A stretch of 42,680 nucleotides of DNA from Ignavibacteriota bacterium (GCA_003158365.1 PMIW01000235.1:8173-50852); one strand, 5' to 3'. Positions 28,823 through 38,374 are shown, counted from the stretch's first letter. The notes: generated from the letters alone by a model not told the origin. Numbers and translations: made by a program.

Positions 28823-30868
28823 ATGGTAAAAAAAGTAATGCTCTTCGCAATTGTAATTGTATTATTACAATTTTTACCTGCTGACTCGCAAACGACCAAT
28901 AACGCAATATTTTTAAATAACACAAACTTATCGACCAATAATGGATTTGTGTATCTCGGAGCTCCCGATTATCAACTAACTGATAAAATTACAATTTCAG
29001 TCTGGATAAAATGGAACGGTGATCCTCATATTTATACCGATATGAATGCTAATTATAAATGGGGAACTATTATTACAATGGACTGGGGTTATTATCCGTA
29101 TCATGATAACGGCATGTTCTGGTTACAACATTCAAGTGATAATAAAAAAATTGAATGGGCTGTTAAATCATCTACAAAAGGAAGATATTTCCTGCAGTCG
29201 AATACAACCCCCCTGAAGGATAAATGGTACTATATCACGGGTATATATGATGGTAATTCATCTGATACAACTATGAAATTATACATCAACGGTGTTCTTG
29301 AAAGCTTTGCATTAAACAATGCAGTTTCGGGAACTATTGTTCCAATGACATCTAATTACCGCCTGAATATCGGCAGAATTGCAGATGGTTATAGATTATT
29401 TTCGGGAAATATGGATGAACTCAGAATCTGGAAACGTGCATTAAGTTTTGGAGAAATTAATCAGCAAATGTATTCTAAATCAACAGTCAATCCGGCTAAT
29501 TTATTAAGCTATTATGATTTTGACCAGTCAACAGGTTCTACATTAGTCGATAAAGGTCCGGCGGGTGTTAACGGAAAATTTTATAACCAGTTACTCCAGG
29601 TTAATTCGATGAGCGGTTCACCTTCAATAAGTATTACCGACACTTCAAAATCCTGGACAACAGATGCTCTAAAAAACAGAACAATTAAAATCGTATCTGG
29701 TACAGGAATAGATGCAGGTTATATTATTGCAGGTAACACAAGTAACACAATTACTTTGACCATACCTTTTGCATCGGCTCCGACTATAAGCGGAAATACG
29801 AATATGACTCTGATTGGTGTTGAAGCTTCGCCCTCTGATGATTCGCTATGGTTAAGCTCGACGGCCCCGTTAAATACGGGAAACCTGAACGGCTATTCGA
29901 ATCTAAAAGGTGTGTGGAATGCGAATTCCGCAAATACTTCTTCGCTGGTTTCGATTTCTAATACAAATATTGGCGTTGATGAATATTTGCTTTTTGGAAA
30001 TGATGATGGTGCCCTGGCTTTTTCTGGACTTGATGTACCCGACAGCATTAACGGCAGGGTTACACGGGTATGGAAATTCCAGACAAATAAAATCGGCGGA
30101 GTTACGGGAAAAATCAGTATAGATTTTACTAATTTGAATATAGCTGACGCATCTAAACTTAGAATACTTGTTTCGCAGACAGGTACATTTGCAGCATCAG
30201 CATTATATATCGGAACCGTTGCAGGAACTACGGTGTCTATTAACAATATTTTAATACCCAATAATTCTTTCATAACTCTCGGCTCTAAAGAAGGGACTTT
30301 ACCTGTTGAACTGATTTCCTTTACGTCGGTTGTTAAAGACAGAAACGTAACTTTAAACTGGAAAACATCAAAGGAAATAAATAATAAAGGATTCGAAATT
30401 GAAAGAGCTTCTGAAAAAAATTCATCATACTGGGAAAAAATAGGCTATGTCAGCGGAAAAGGTACAACAAATGAATCCAGTCTTTATTTCTTTACAGACA
30501 GTAAATTAAATTCAGGAAAATATCATTTCAGGTTAAAACAAATCGATTACAACGGAATATTCACTTATTATAATTTAAATTCATTTGCGGAAATTGCTTT
30601 ACCCGGTAAATTTGAATTGCTGCAGAATTATCCGAACCCGTTCAACCCGGCAACGAAAATCGAATTTCAGATTTCAAATCAATCAGATGTAAGTATGACC
30701 ATTTGCGATATGTCAGGAAGACTTGTTTCCACACTTGTAAATAAAAACTTGCAGGCAGGGTATTATAAAATAGATTATAACGGCTCGAATCTATCAAGCG
30801 GTACATACTTCTGCATATTAAAAGCAGGCAATAATGTTAGTGTGAAGAAAATGGTTTTAGTAAAATAA
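28823..30868 (+). CDS. Secreted LamG/concanavalin-like domain protein with T9SS C-terminal sorting domain
   Basis: Signal peptide MVKKVMLFAIVIVLLQFLPADSQ; LamG-like ISVWIKWNG...MKLYINGVLESF..LNIGRIADGYRLFSGNMDELRIWKRALSFGEI; C-terminal LLQNYPNPFNPATKIEFQIS...SVKKMVLVK. Confidence 0.88.
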   Translation: MVKKVMLFAIVIVLLQFLPADSQTTNNAIFLNNTNLSTNNGFVYLGAPDYQLTDKITISVWIKWNGDPHIYTDMNANYKWGTIITMDWGYYPYHDNGMFWLQHSSDNKKIEWAVKSSTKGRYFLQSNTTPLKDKWYYITGIYDGNSSDTTMKLYINGVLESFALNNAVSGTIVPMTSNYRLNIGRIADGYRLFSGNMDELRIWKRALSFGEINQQMYSKSTVNPANLLSYYDFDQSTGSTLVDKGPAGVNGKFYNQLLQVNSMSGSPSISITDTSKSWTTDALKNRTIKIVSGTGIDAGYIIAGNTSNTITLTIPFASAPTISGNTNMTLIGVEASPSDDSLWLSSTAPLNTGNLNGYSNLKGVWNANSANTSSLVSISNTNIGVDEYLLFGNDDGALAFSGLDVPDSINGRVTRVWKFQTNKIGGVTGKISIDFTNLNIADASKLRILVSQTGTFAASALYIGTVAGTTVSINNILIPNNSFITLGSKEGTLPVELISFTSVVKDRNVTLNWKTSKEINNKGFEIERASEKNSSYWEKIGYVSGKGTTNESSLYFFTDSKLNSGKYHFRLKQIDYNGIFTYYNLNSFAEIALPGKFELLQNYPNPFNPATKIEFQISNQSDVSMTICDMSGRLVSTLVNKNLQAGYYKIDYNGSNLSSGTYFCILKAGNNVSVKKMVLVK

Positions 30869-31041
30869 AACCGCAGCATTCTCATTATGATACTAAACGG
30901 AATTGATAATATTGAAGATCAAAAACGGAGTATAAAAACTATGAGACAAATTAGAAAAAGCCTCATATTGAGCTATTATTCAACATTAATTACGGTATAG
31001 TAATTGTAATATATATTGTACAACAAACAACAACAACAATT

Positions 31042-33813
31042 ATGATTAACAGGAACAACTCAAACAACACAAGTAAAAATAATCTTGTAATAACAGTTTT
31101 ATTATTAGTATTATTAACAATCTCATCGAACGCTTTTTCACAAACAACAGGTGATTACAGGTCAAACGGAAATGTTAATTTCACTTCGGCAAGTAACTGG
31201 CAGATGTATAACGGTTCGCAATGGGTAAACGCAGCAACGGTACCCCCGTTAAGCAGCGGAGTTACCACAGTCACAAATTATACAGTTATCGATGCAAGCA
31301 TAAATATTGCAGGAACACTGAATATAGGAGCCACGGTAAATTCAAGTAATAATCCAACAATAAATGTTACAGGAAATCTTAATATTTATAACGGCAGCGG
31401 TTTGTACTTAACAGGTAATGTAAATGTATTATCAGCAGGCACTATGACAATCAATGGTCAGTTTAATTTCTCCGGCGGGAATTTAAATATTTCAGGTAAT
31501 TTCATAGTCTCGGCGACAGGACAGAATTATTGCAGTGGAAATGTAATCGTTTTGGCTGGCGGAATACTTGCAAATAATAATATTTTTCAGTCGGGTACTT
31601 ATCTTGAAATCAATGGGACTCTCCAGACAAACGGAACCAGTTTTTATAACGGCGGCAATACAATAGTTAAAAACGGCGGATTGTTGGATTATAATCAGGA
31701 TGGTAATTCAGGCAGCATTCCTGTTGCAACATGGAATACAGGTTCTACTTTAAAGATTTCCGGAATTGTTGGTACAGTTCCTCAATATCTGAACCAGTCA
31801 TTTTATAATTTAACGTGGGACTGCGCATCACAGGGACAGGATTTTAATCTATATGATGTAATTACTAATATTAACGGAAGCCTTAGCATTTCAAATACAA
31901 ACGGAAAAAATCTACAGTTTTTTAACTATAACTCCAATACTTTAAATGTCAGCGGAGATTTAAACATATCTGGTAATTCTAAAGTAGTACTCGGCGGCGG
32001 AGGTACAAACAAAGTTGTGTTAAACGTATCAGGAAATTACACACAGTCTAATGGAACTCTTGATATTGGTTATAGTAACAACGGGTTTAATTTAAAGGGA
32101 AACTTTACTTCTTCAGGCGGAAAAGTAATCAGGTCTTTGGGTTCGGGAAAAATAAATTTTAATGGAGTTGCAACACAGTACTTTACATCTACAAATCCGG
32201 GCGAAACATCAAACGGTGTTAATTTTGAAGTAGCAAGAAATTCCACACTTGTATTAAATACTGATATGAAAGTTCTTGGAAATAATGCGAATACAAATTC
32301 ATATATTTATGGCAAACTTGATTTGAATAATCATAATATTTCTATGAGTTTTTATATGGAAATTTATACAACGGGAATTTTAAAAACGGGTACCGGAATA
32401 ATCTCCACTCCCGATGCATCTTTAAACGATTTTAAACTCGATGACGGCGGAACAATTTATATTGGTTCACCAAACGGCATTACAACATCGGGACAAACAG
32501 GAAATATTCAGCTTAAAGGAAATAGAACTTTCGGTACAGGCGCTAATTATATTTATAACGGAACCGCAAACCAGGTAACCGGTAACGGCTTACCTTCGGT
32601 AATAAGCGGAAACCTTACAATACAGAGCGGGCAGGAGCTTGCCTTCAGCACTAACGAAACAGTAAGTGGTACAATTAACCTGACAAGCGGTTTGATTAAT
32701 ATGGGAGCAAATACTCTTATACTTTCTAATTCCGCAATAAATTCTCTTGCTTTCACTTCCGGTTATGTCAGCGGAAAATTCCAGAGAGCTATTGCAGGCA
32801 ATACAACAGGACAATATTTATTCCCGCTTGGCGTCAGCAGTTCTTTGAGCAGAGTATTAACCCTGAATATATTAACAGGCACTTCGACTGCTGGGAATAT
32901 TACTACGGAATTCAACTCGTCCGATGCAGGCGGTTTTTCAGTACCTTTAAATGATAACGGTTATACCGTCGATACATACAGCAAGGAAGGATACTGGAAA
33001 TTAACACCTGTTACAATTACAGGAATGAATTACAAACTTTCACTTGAAGCAAAATCAATTGGCGGTGTCCAGAACCCGGCATCATTAAGAATTCTTGAAC
33101 GCATAGCATCGGTGTGGTCGGTACAGGGAACACATGTTAACGGAACCGGCATCGTTTCCGACCCTACGGCAAACAGAACAGGATTAACATTATTCGGTGA
33201 TTATGTAATAGCAGGTAATTCCTCGGAAAATACACTTACAGGTACTTTACCTGTTGAAATGAAATCTTTCACTTCAGGTGTAAAAGACAATTCTGTGAAT
33301 TTGAACTGGAGCACAACAAGTGAAATTAACAACCTTGGATTTGATATAGAGCGCACTGATAACATAAATACAAGTTGGTCGAAAATCGGGTTTGTAAAAG
33401 GTAACGGAACTTCGACTCATATCAATAATTATAATTTCTCTGATACAAAACTTCAGACAGGAAAATATCATTACCGCCTGAAACAGGTAGATTTTAACGG
33501 CAACTTCGAATATTACAATCTGCAGAACGAGATATCAATTTCTACTCCCGATAAATTTAATCTTTCACAGAATTTTCCGAACCCGTTCAACCCTGCAACG
33601 AAGATAGAATTCCAGATCTCAAATCAGTCTGATGTAAACCTGACAGTCTTCGATATATCGGGAAGACTGGTTTCCACATTGGTTAACAAAAATCTACAGG
33701 CAGGATATTACAAAATAGAATTTGACGGCTCGAAACTCTCGAGCGGTACATATTTCTACACACTTAAGGCAGATAATAATGTAAGCGTAAAAAAAATGGT
33801 ATTAGTAAAATAA
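31042..33813 (+). CDS. Secreted beta-helix-like repetitive surface protein with T9SS C-terminal sorting domain
   Basis: Signal peptide ending SSNAFSQTTG; GDYRSNGNVNFTSASNWQMYNGSQWV then Asn/Gly-rich repeats (NINVTGNLNIYNGSGLYLTGNVNVLSAGTMTINGQF); C-terminal LSQNFPNPFNPATKIEFQIS...SVKKMVLVK. Confidence 0.88.
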   Translation: MINRNNSNNTSKNNLVITVLLLVLLTISSNAFSQTTGDYRSNGNVNFTSASNWQMYNGSQWVNAATVPPLSSGVTTVTNYTVIDASINIAGTLNIGATVNSSNNPTINVTGNLNIYNGSGLYLTGNVNVLSAGTMTINGQFNFSGGNLNISGNFIVSATGQNYCSGNVIVLAGGILANNNIFQSGTYLEINGTLQTNGTSFYNGGNTIVKNGGLLDYNQDGNSGSIPVATWNTGSTLKISGIVGTVPQYLNQSFYNLTWDCASQGQDFNLYDVITNINGSLSISNTNGKNLQFFNYNSNTLNVSGDLNISGNSKVVLGGGGTNKVVLNVSGNYTQSNGTLDIGYSNNGFNLKGNFTSSGGKVIRSLGSGKINFNGVATQYFTSTNPGETSNGVNFEVARNSTLVLNTDMKVLGNNANTNSYIYGKLDLNNHNISMSFYMEIYTTGILKTGTGIISTPDASLNDFKLDDGGTIYIGSPNGITTSGQTGNIQLKGNRTFGTGANYIYNGTANQVTGNGLPSVISGNLTIQSGQELAFSTNETVSGTINLTSGLINMGANTLILSNSAINSLAFTSGYVSGKFQRAIAGNTTGQYLFPLGVSSSLSRVLTLNILTGTSTAGNITTEFNSSDAGGFSVPLNDNGYTVDTYSKEGYWKLTPVTITGMNYKLSLEAKSIGGVQNPASLRILERIASVWSVQGTHVNGTGIVSDPTANRTGLTLFGDYVIAGNSSENTLTGTLPVEMKSFTSGVKDNSVNLNWSTTSEINNLGFDIERTDNINTSWSKIGFVKGNGTSTHINNYNFSDTKLQTGKYHYRLKQVDFNGNFEYYNLQNEISISTPDKFNLSQNFPNPFNPATKIEFQISNQSDVNLTVFDISGRLVSTLVNKNLQAGYYKIEFDGSKLSSGTYFYTLKADNNVSVKKMVLVK

Positions 33814-33842
33814 ATTTTAGAAAGCCCTCTCTTCAATCAAAT

Positions 33843-33875
33843 ACGGGATGGAAACATCCCGTTTTTATTTTTCCC
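33843..33875 (+). terminator. Intrinsic terminator
   Basis: ACGGGATG-GAAA-CATCCCGT followed by TTTTATTTTT. Confidence 0.9.
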
Positions 33876-33876
33876 C

Positions 33877-33907
33877 TTGACAAAACCCCTTTTTCTCTTT
33901 ATTTTTG
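33877..33907 (+). promoter_or_regulatory. Bacteroidota-type promoter of the TetR/efflux operon
   Basis: TTG(ACA) at 33877, 20-nt spacer, TATTTTTG at 33900-33907: exact match to the -7 consensus TAnnTTTG with a -33 TTG. It also fits TTGACA-N17-TATTTT. Confidence 0.7.
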
Positions 33908-33909
33908 CA

Positions 33910-33947
33910 TTAACTAAACAGTTGGTTAACCTATTTAGTTAAACTAA
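33910..33947. promoter_or_regulatory. Nested inverted repeats, candidate TetR autoregulatory operator
   Basis: TTAACTAAA (33910-33918) / TTTAGTTAA (33934-33942); inner palindrome GGTTAACC (33924-33931); second TTAGTT-A-AACTAA (33935-33947). Between the promoter and the TetR start. Confidence 0.65.
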
Positions 33948-33960
33948 ATAATTTAATCGT

Positions 33961-34584
33961 ATGGATAACAAAGAAAAAATAATAGATTCTAACACAGAAA
34001 AAAGAATTCTCGAAGCCGCAAGAAGTGTTTTTCATATTAAAGGACTTGCTGGTGCCAGAATGCAGGAAATTGCAGACGAGGCAAAAATAAACAAGGCAAT
34101 GCTAAACTATTATTACAGGAGTAAGGATAAACTTTTTGAAGCGGTGTTTAAAGAAGCTGCTCAGAATTTCTTTCCTGAAGTATTTCAAATGGTAAATTCC
34201 GATTTGCCGCTCTTTGAAAAAATTGAATCCTTCGTCAGTGGTTATTTGACTTTCCTTCAAAGTAATATGTGTGTCCCCGGATTTATCATAAACGAACTTG
34301 CACAGAACCCGCAGAGATTAAAGGATTTTTTTATCGAGCACAAAATAAGACCTCCTGAAAAGTTTCTTCAGGAAATAAGAGACGCTGTAGATTCAAAAGA
34401 AATTATTCCAATCGAACCGATGACACTGGTTCTGAATATATTATCGCTGTGCATTTTTCCCGTGGTTGCAAAACCAATTATTGAAACCGTATTTAATTTA
34501 TCGGAAGAACAGTATGCGGATATGATTGAAGCGAGAAAAAAACTTGCAGCTCAATTTATTATTAATGCAATAAAAATCAAATAA
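33961..34584 (+). CDS. TetR/AcrR family transcriptional regulator
   Basis: RILEAARSVFHIKGLAGARMQEIADEAKINKAMLNYYYRSKDKLFEAVFKEA (TetR HTH). Confidence 0.95.
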   Translation: MDNKEKIIDSNTEKRILEAARSVFHIKGLAGARMQEIADEAKINKAMLNYYYRSKDKLFEAVFKEAAQNFFPEVFQMVNSDLPLFEKIESFVSGYLTFLQSNMCVPGFIINELAQNPQRLKDFFIEHKIRPPEKFLQEIRDAVDSKEIIPIEPMTLVLNILSLCIFPVVAKPIIETVFNLSEEQYADMIEARKKLAAQFIINAIKIK

Positions 34585-34585
34585 T

Positions 34586-35848
34586 ATGAATTTAATAATT
34601 TTATTTTTAATGCTTTTTACTCAAAAGCAGGATACGCTGAAGCTGAACGACTGCTACGACAGGGTTTACGAGAAGTATCCTAATGCTTATCAGAAGACTC
34701 TTTATGAATCCTCATCGGGATTGAAATTAAAAAACCTCGATGTGAATTATCTTCCGCAGATTTCATTTAAGGGACAGGCAACATACCAGTCCGATGTTCC
34801 GGGAATCAGTCTCCCTATTCCCACTATCAAAATTCCCGAAACAAGCAAAGACAGGTATCAGCTTTTGCTCGATGTAAAGCAGTTGATATATGACGGAGGA
34901 AGTACAAGCTCACAGAAAGATGTGGAAGAATCACAGCTTTATTCGGATAAGCAGAAAGTGGAAGTCGAGCTTTACGGCCTGAAGCAAAGAGTAAACGATT
35001 TGTATTTTTCTGTTCTGCTTCTTCAGGAAAAGAAAAATATTTATACGGCTTACTACAACGATGTACAGTCGAAGATTAAAGAGATGACTTCGAAAGTGGA
35101 GAATGGTGTAACCCAGAAAAGCAATCTCTATATACTGCAGGCGCAGCTTCTGCAGATTGAACAGGACCTCGAGAGTACAGAAACGGACAAGACTGCATCA
35201 ATAAAAATGCTTGGTGAACTGATGGATAAAAATCTGGACAAAGATATCGCATTGAAATTGCCTGACCCGCAGGTAAATAATTATGAGATTACCCCGGGCG
35301 ACAGGCCCGAATATAAGCTTTTCGAATTCCAGAGAAACCAGTTTGATGCAATGAAGAGTTCGGTTAATACAAGGGTCCTTCCCAAGCTGAATATATTCGG
35401 CCAGGCAGGTTACGGAAGACCCGGGCTGAATATACTTGATAACTCATTCCAGCCGTTTTACACGGTAGGGATTAACGTTTCGTGGAATCCGATTAACTGG
35501 AATTCGAACAGCAATGAAATTCAGATTTATGAAGCAAATAAAAATATGATTGATAAGCAGAAAGAAACTTTCGATAAAAACCTGAAAGTTTCGCTTGAAA
35601 AATATAAATCCGAAATACAGAAATACGAATCGCTGATAAAAAAAGACGAAGAGCTGATAACATTAAGGGATAAGATAGTCGAGAGCACTGCTTCGCAATT
35701 GTTAAACGGAACAATTACATCTACAGTATACTTAACAGAACTTAACAATAAAAATCAGGTTTTACTGACATATAAAACACATATCGTGCAACTGATTCAG
35801 TCAAAAATAAATTTTTTAACTACAAAAGGAAGCAAAATTTATGAATAA
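34586..35848 (+). CDS. TolC family outer membrane efflux protein
   Basis: LNDCYDRVYEKYPNAYQKTLYESSSGLKLKNLDVNYLPQISFKGQATYQSDVP..., coiled-coil hairpin repeats, NGTITSTVYLTELNNKNQVLLTYKTHIVQLIQSKINFLTTKG. Confidence 0.88.
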   Translation: MNLIILFLMLFTQKQDTLKLNDCYDRVYEKYPNAYQKTLYESSSGLKLKNLDVNYLPQISFKGQATYQSDVPGISLPIPTIKIPETSKDRYQLLLDVKQLIYDGGSTSSQKDVEESQLYSDKQKVEVELYGLKQRVNDLYFSVLLLQEKKNIYTAYYNDVQSKIKEMTSKVENGVTQKSNLYILQAQLLQIEQDLESTETDKTASIKMLGELMDKNLDKDIALKLPDPQVNNYEITPGDRPEYKLFEFQRNQFDAMKSSVNTRVLPKLNIFGQAGYGRPGLNILDNSFQPFYTVGINVSWNPINWNSNSNEIQIYEANKNMIDKQKETFDKNLKVSLEKYKSEIQKYESLIKKDEELITLRDKIVESTASQLLNGTITSTVYLTELNNKNQVLLTYKTHIVQLIQSKINFLTTKGSKIYE

Positions 35849-36728
35849 AATATATTTATACCTGCTCTTGTCGCTTATATTTTTTATTTCATCCTGCGGG
35901 AAGAACGAAAAACGCTCTGATGCATACGGAAATTTCGAAGCTGTCGAAACCATTGTATCTGCTGAGGCGACAGGGAAACTTATTGATTTCAATATCGAAG
36001 AAGGCCAGCTTCTCGAAAAGGATGCAACTATAGGGAATATAGATGCTGACCAGCTTTCATTAAAAAAGCAGCAGCTCGAAGCGCAGAAAAATACGATTAA
36101 GACAAAATTTAAAAATGTCTTTTCACAGATCAACGTTTATCAGGAACAGAAAAAAGTAAACCAGACCGAGAAGAATAGAATAGAAAGACTGTTAAAAGAT
36201 GAAGCCGCAACCACAAAACAGCTCGATGATGTTAACGGAAACCTTAATGTTCTCGACAAGCAGATTGCCTCGATTGAATCACAGAATTCGACCACAATAC
36301 AGGAAATGAAAGGTATAGATGCCCAGATAGATCAGATTCAGGACCAGATAAACAAAAGTGCAGTGATAAATCCCGTGAAAGGAACTGTGCTGATGAAACT
36401 TGCCGAGCAATCGGAAATTGTAAATTACGGAAAGCCGTTATACAAGATTGCGGATATAAGTGTAATGGAACTGAGAGTATATGTAAGCGGAGAGCAGTTA
36501 CCCGGAATAAAACTGGGACAAATTGTAAGGGTGTTAATTGATTCGGGTAACGGCGGGTTCAGGGAACTCGAAGGAACAATAAGCTGGATATCATCTAAAT
36601 CCGAATTTACTCCGAAAATAATTCAGACTAAAGAAGAAAGAGTAAATCTTGTTTATGCGGTAAAAGTAAGAGTTGCAAATGACGGCTCACTGAAAATAGG
36701 TATGCCGGGAGAAATCGTCTTTAAATAA
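35841..36728 (+). CDS. HlyD/YbhG-like periplasmic adaptor (membrane fusion) lipoprotein
   Basis: Lipobox-like FFISSCGKNE; GNFEAVETIVSAEATGKLIDFNIEEGQLLEKDATIGNIDADQL (biotinyl-lipoyl-like), long coiled coil, INPVKGTVLMKLAEQSEIVNYGKPLYKIADISVMELRVYVSGEQL. Confidence 0.9.
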   Translation: MNKIYLYLLLSLIFFISSCGKNEKRSDAYGNFEAVETIVSAEATGKLIDFNIEEGQLLEKDATIGNIDADQLSLKKQQLEAQKNTIKTKFKNVFSQINVYQEQKKVNQTEKNRIERLLKDEAATTKQLDDVNGNLNVLDKQIASIESQNSTTIQEMKGIDAQIDQIQDQINKSAVINPVKGTVLMKLAEQSEIVNYGKPLYKIADISVMELRVYVSGEQLPGIKLGQIVRVLIDSGNGGFRELEGTISWISSKSEFTPKIIQTKEERVNLVYAVKVRVANDGSLKIGMPGEIVFK

Positions 36729-36737
36729 TGCTGAATT

Positions 36738-37649
36738 ATGAAAATTGTTGAAGTTAAAAATATAGTAAAGACGTTTGATAAAACAACCGCAGTCGATGAT
36801 GTATCGTTCGAAGTTGAACAGGGTGAAATCTTCGGTCTGATAGGACCCGACGGTGCAGGAAAGACAACGCTTTTCAGGATGCTGACTACTTTATTAAAAC
36901 CCGTTAAAGGTAATGCAAAAGTATTGGGTCTTGATGTGGTGAAAAATTATAAGCAAATCAGGAAAAAAGTCGGGTACATGCCGGGAAGATTTTCTCTTTA
37001 CCAGGATTTATCCGTGGAAGAAAATCTTAAATTCTTTGCAACGATTTTCGGAACTACAGTCGAAGAAAATTATAATTTGATAAAAGATATTTATATTCTG
37101 CTCGAGCCGTTTAAAAAACGCAAGGCGGGAAAGCTTTCAGGCGGAATGAAACAGAAGCTTGCATTGTGCTGTGCGCTGATACATAAACCCGATGTGCTTT
37201 TTCTCGACGAACCGACAACGGGAGTCGACCCGGTGTCCAGAAATGAATTCTGGGATATGCTGCGTAAATTAAAAGAGCAAGGAATCACGATTCTTGTATC
37301 CACTCCTTATATGGATGAAGCATCGCTCTGCGACAGAGTTGCACTTATGCAGAAAGGCAAGACATTGAGCATCGATACTCCGGATAATATTATCCGGCAA
37401 TTTAAAAAATCCCTGTTTGCAATTCATTCCGAAAATCAATATGAATTATTTCAGACTTTAATGAAATATGAACACCGTAATACTGTGTTCCCGTTCGGTG
37501 AGTTTTTACATTATACAGATAAAAGAGAAAATATCAGTGAAGATGAAATTAAAAACTATCTCGAAACATTGAACCTGAAAGGATTAAAAATAAAATCTGT
37601 TAAACCGAATATAGAAGACTGCTTCATGGCATTAATGGAGGAGAAATAA
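36738..37649 (+). CDS. ABC transporter ATP-binding protein (YbhF N-half-like)
   Basis: Walker A GPDGAGKTT, signature KLSGGMKQKLALCCALIHKP, Walker B VLFLDEPTTGVDP. Confidence 0.95.
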   Translation: MKIVEVKNIVKTFDKTTAVDDVSFEVEQGEIFGLIGPDGAGKTTLFRMLTTLLKPVKGNAKVLGLDVVKNYKQIRKKVGYMPGRFSLYQDLSVEENLKFFATIFGTTVEENYNLIKDIYILLEPFKKRKAGKLSGGMKQKLALCCALIHKPDVLFLDEPTTGVDPVSRNEFWDMLRKLKEQGITILVSTPYMDEASLCDRVALMQKGKTLSIDTPDNIIRQFKKSLFAIHSENQYELFQTLMKYEHRNTVFPFGEFLHYTDKRENISEDEIKNYLETLNLKGLKIKSVKPNIEDCFMALMEEK

Positions 37650-38374
37650 TGGAAAACGAAAACATTATTTATGCTGAAAACCTGACTAAAAAATTCGGAA
37701 GCTTTGTTGCAGTTAATTCAATATCGTTTTCAGTTAAGAAGGGTGAAATATACGGATTCCTCGGTGCAAACGGAGCAGGAAAAACTACAGCCATCAGGAT
37801 GCTTTGCGGGCTTTCGACTCCTTCTTCGGGTAAAGCCACGGTAGCTGGTTTTGACGTGTATAAGCAGACTGAAAACATAAAAAAGAACATAGGCTATATG
37901 AGCCAGAAATTTTCCCTTTATGAAGATTTAACGGTTAAAGAGAATATTACTTTTTATGGCGGCATTTACGGATTATCCGATAAAGAGATAAAAGAAAAAA
38001 CAGAATACCTTCTTGATATTTTAAAAATAGGTGATGCAAAAGATAAACTAATTAAATCTCTGCCTCTCGGATGGAAACAGAAGCTCGCTTTCTCGGTTGC
38101 CGTTATACATAATCCGAAAATAGTTTTTCTCGATGAACCTACAGGCGGAGTTGACCCTCTTACAAGACGGCAATTTTGGAATATGATATACGAGGAAGCA
38201 TCGAGGGGTATTACCGTTTTTGTTACAACGCACTATATGGACGAGGCTGAATATTGCAACAGGGTTTCGATTATGTCCGACGGAATAATTGCGGCGCTGG
38301 ATACTCCAAGCAAACTTAAAGAAAAATATAATGCAAACACTATGCACGAAGTGTTCGTGAAAATAGCTCGCTGA
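37649..38374 (+). CDS. ABC transporter ATP-binding protein (YbhF C-half-like, degenerate signature motif)
   Basis: Walker A GANGAGKTT, degenerate signature SLPLGWKQKLAFSVAVIHNP, Walker B IVFLDEPTGGVDP. Confidence 0.95.
   Translation: MENENIIYAENLTKKFGSFVAVNSISFSVKKGEIYGFLGANGAGKTTAIRMLCGLSTPSSGKATVAGFDVYKQTENIKKNIGYMSQKFSLYEDLTVKENITFYGGIYGLSDKEIKEKTEYLLDILKIGDAKDKLIKSLPLGWKQKLAFSVAVIHNPKIVFLDEPTGGVDPLTRRQFWNMIYEEASRGITVFVTTHYMDEAEYCNRVSIMSDGIIAALDTPSKLKEKYNANTMHEVFVKIAR

Noticed and set aside
29893-30273. 126-aa minus-strand ORF
   Set aside because: Antisense to the LamG/T9SS gene; no start context or domain.
31300-32700. Repetitive region considered as a CRISPR or DNA satellite array
   Set aside because: Periodicity is protein-level (Asn/Gly-rich beta-strand repeats) with variable spacing and no identical direct repeats.
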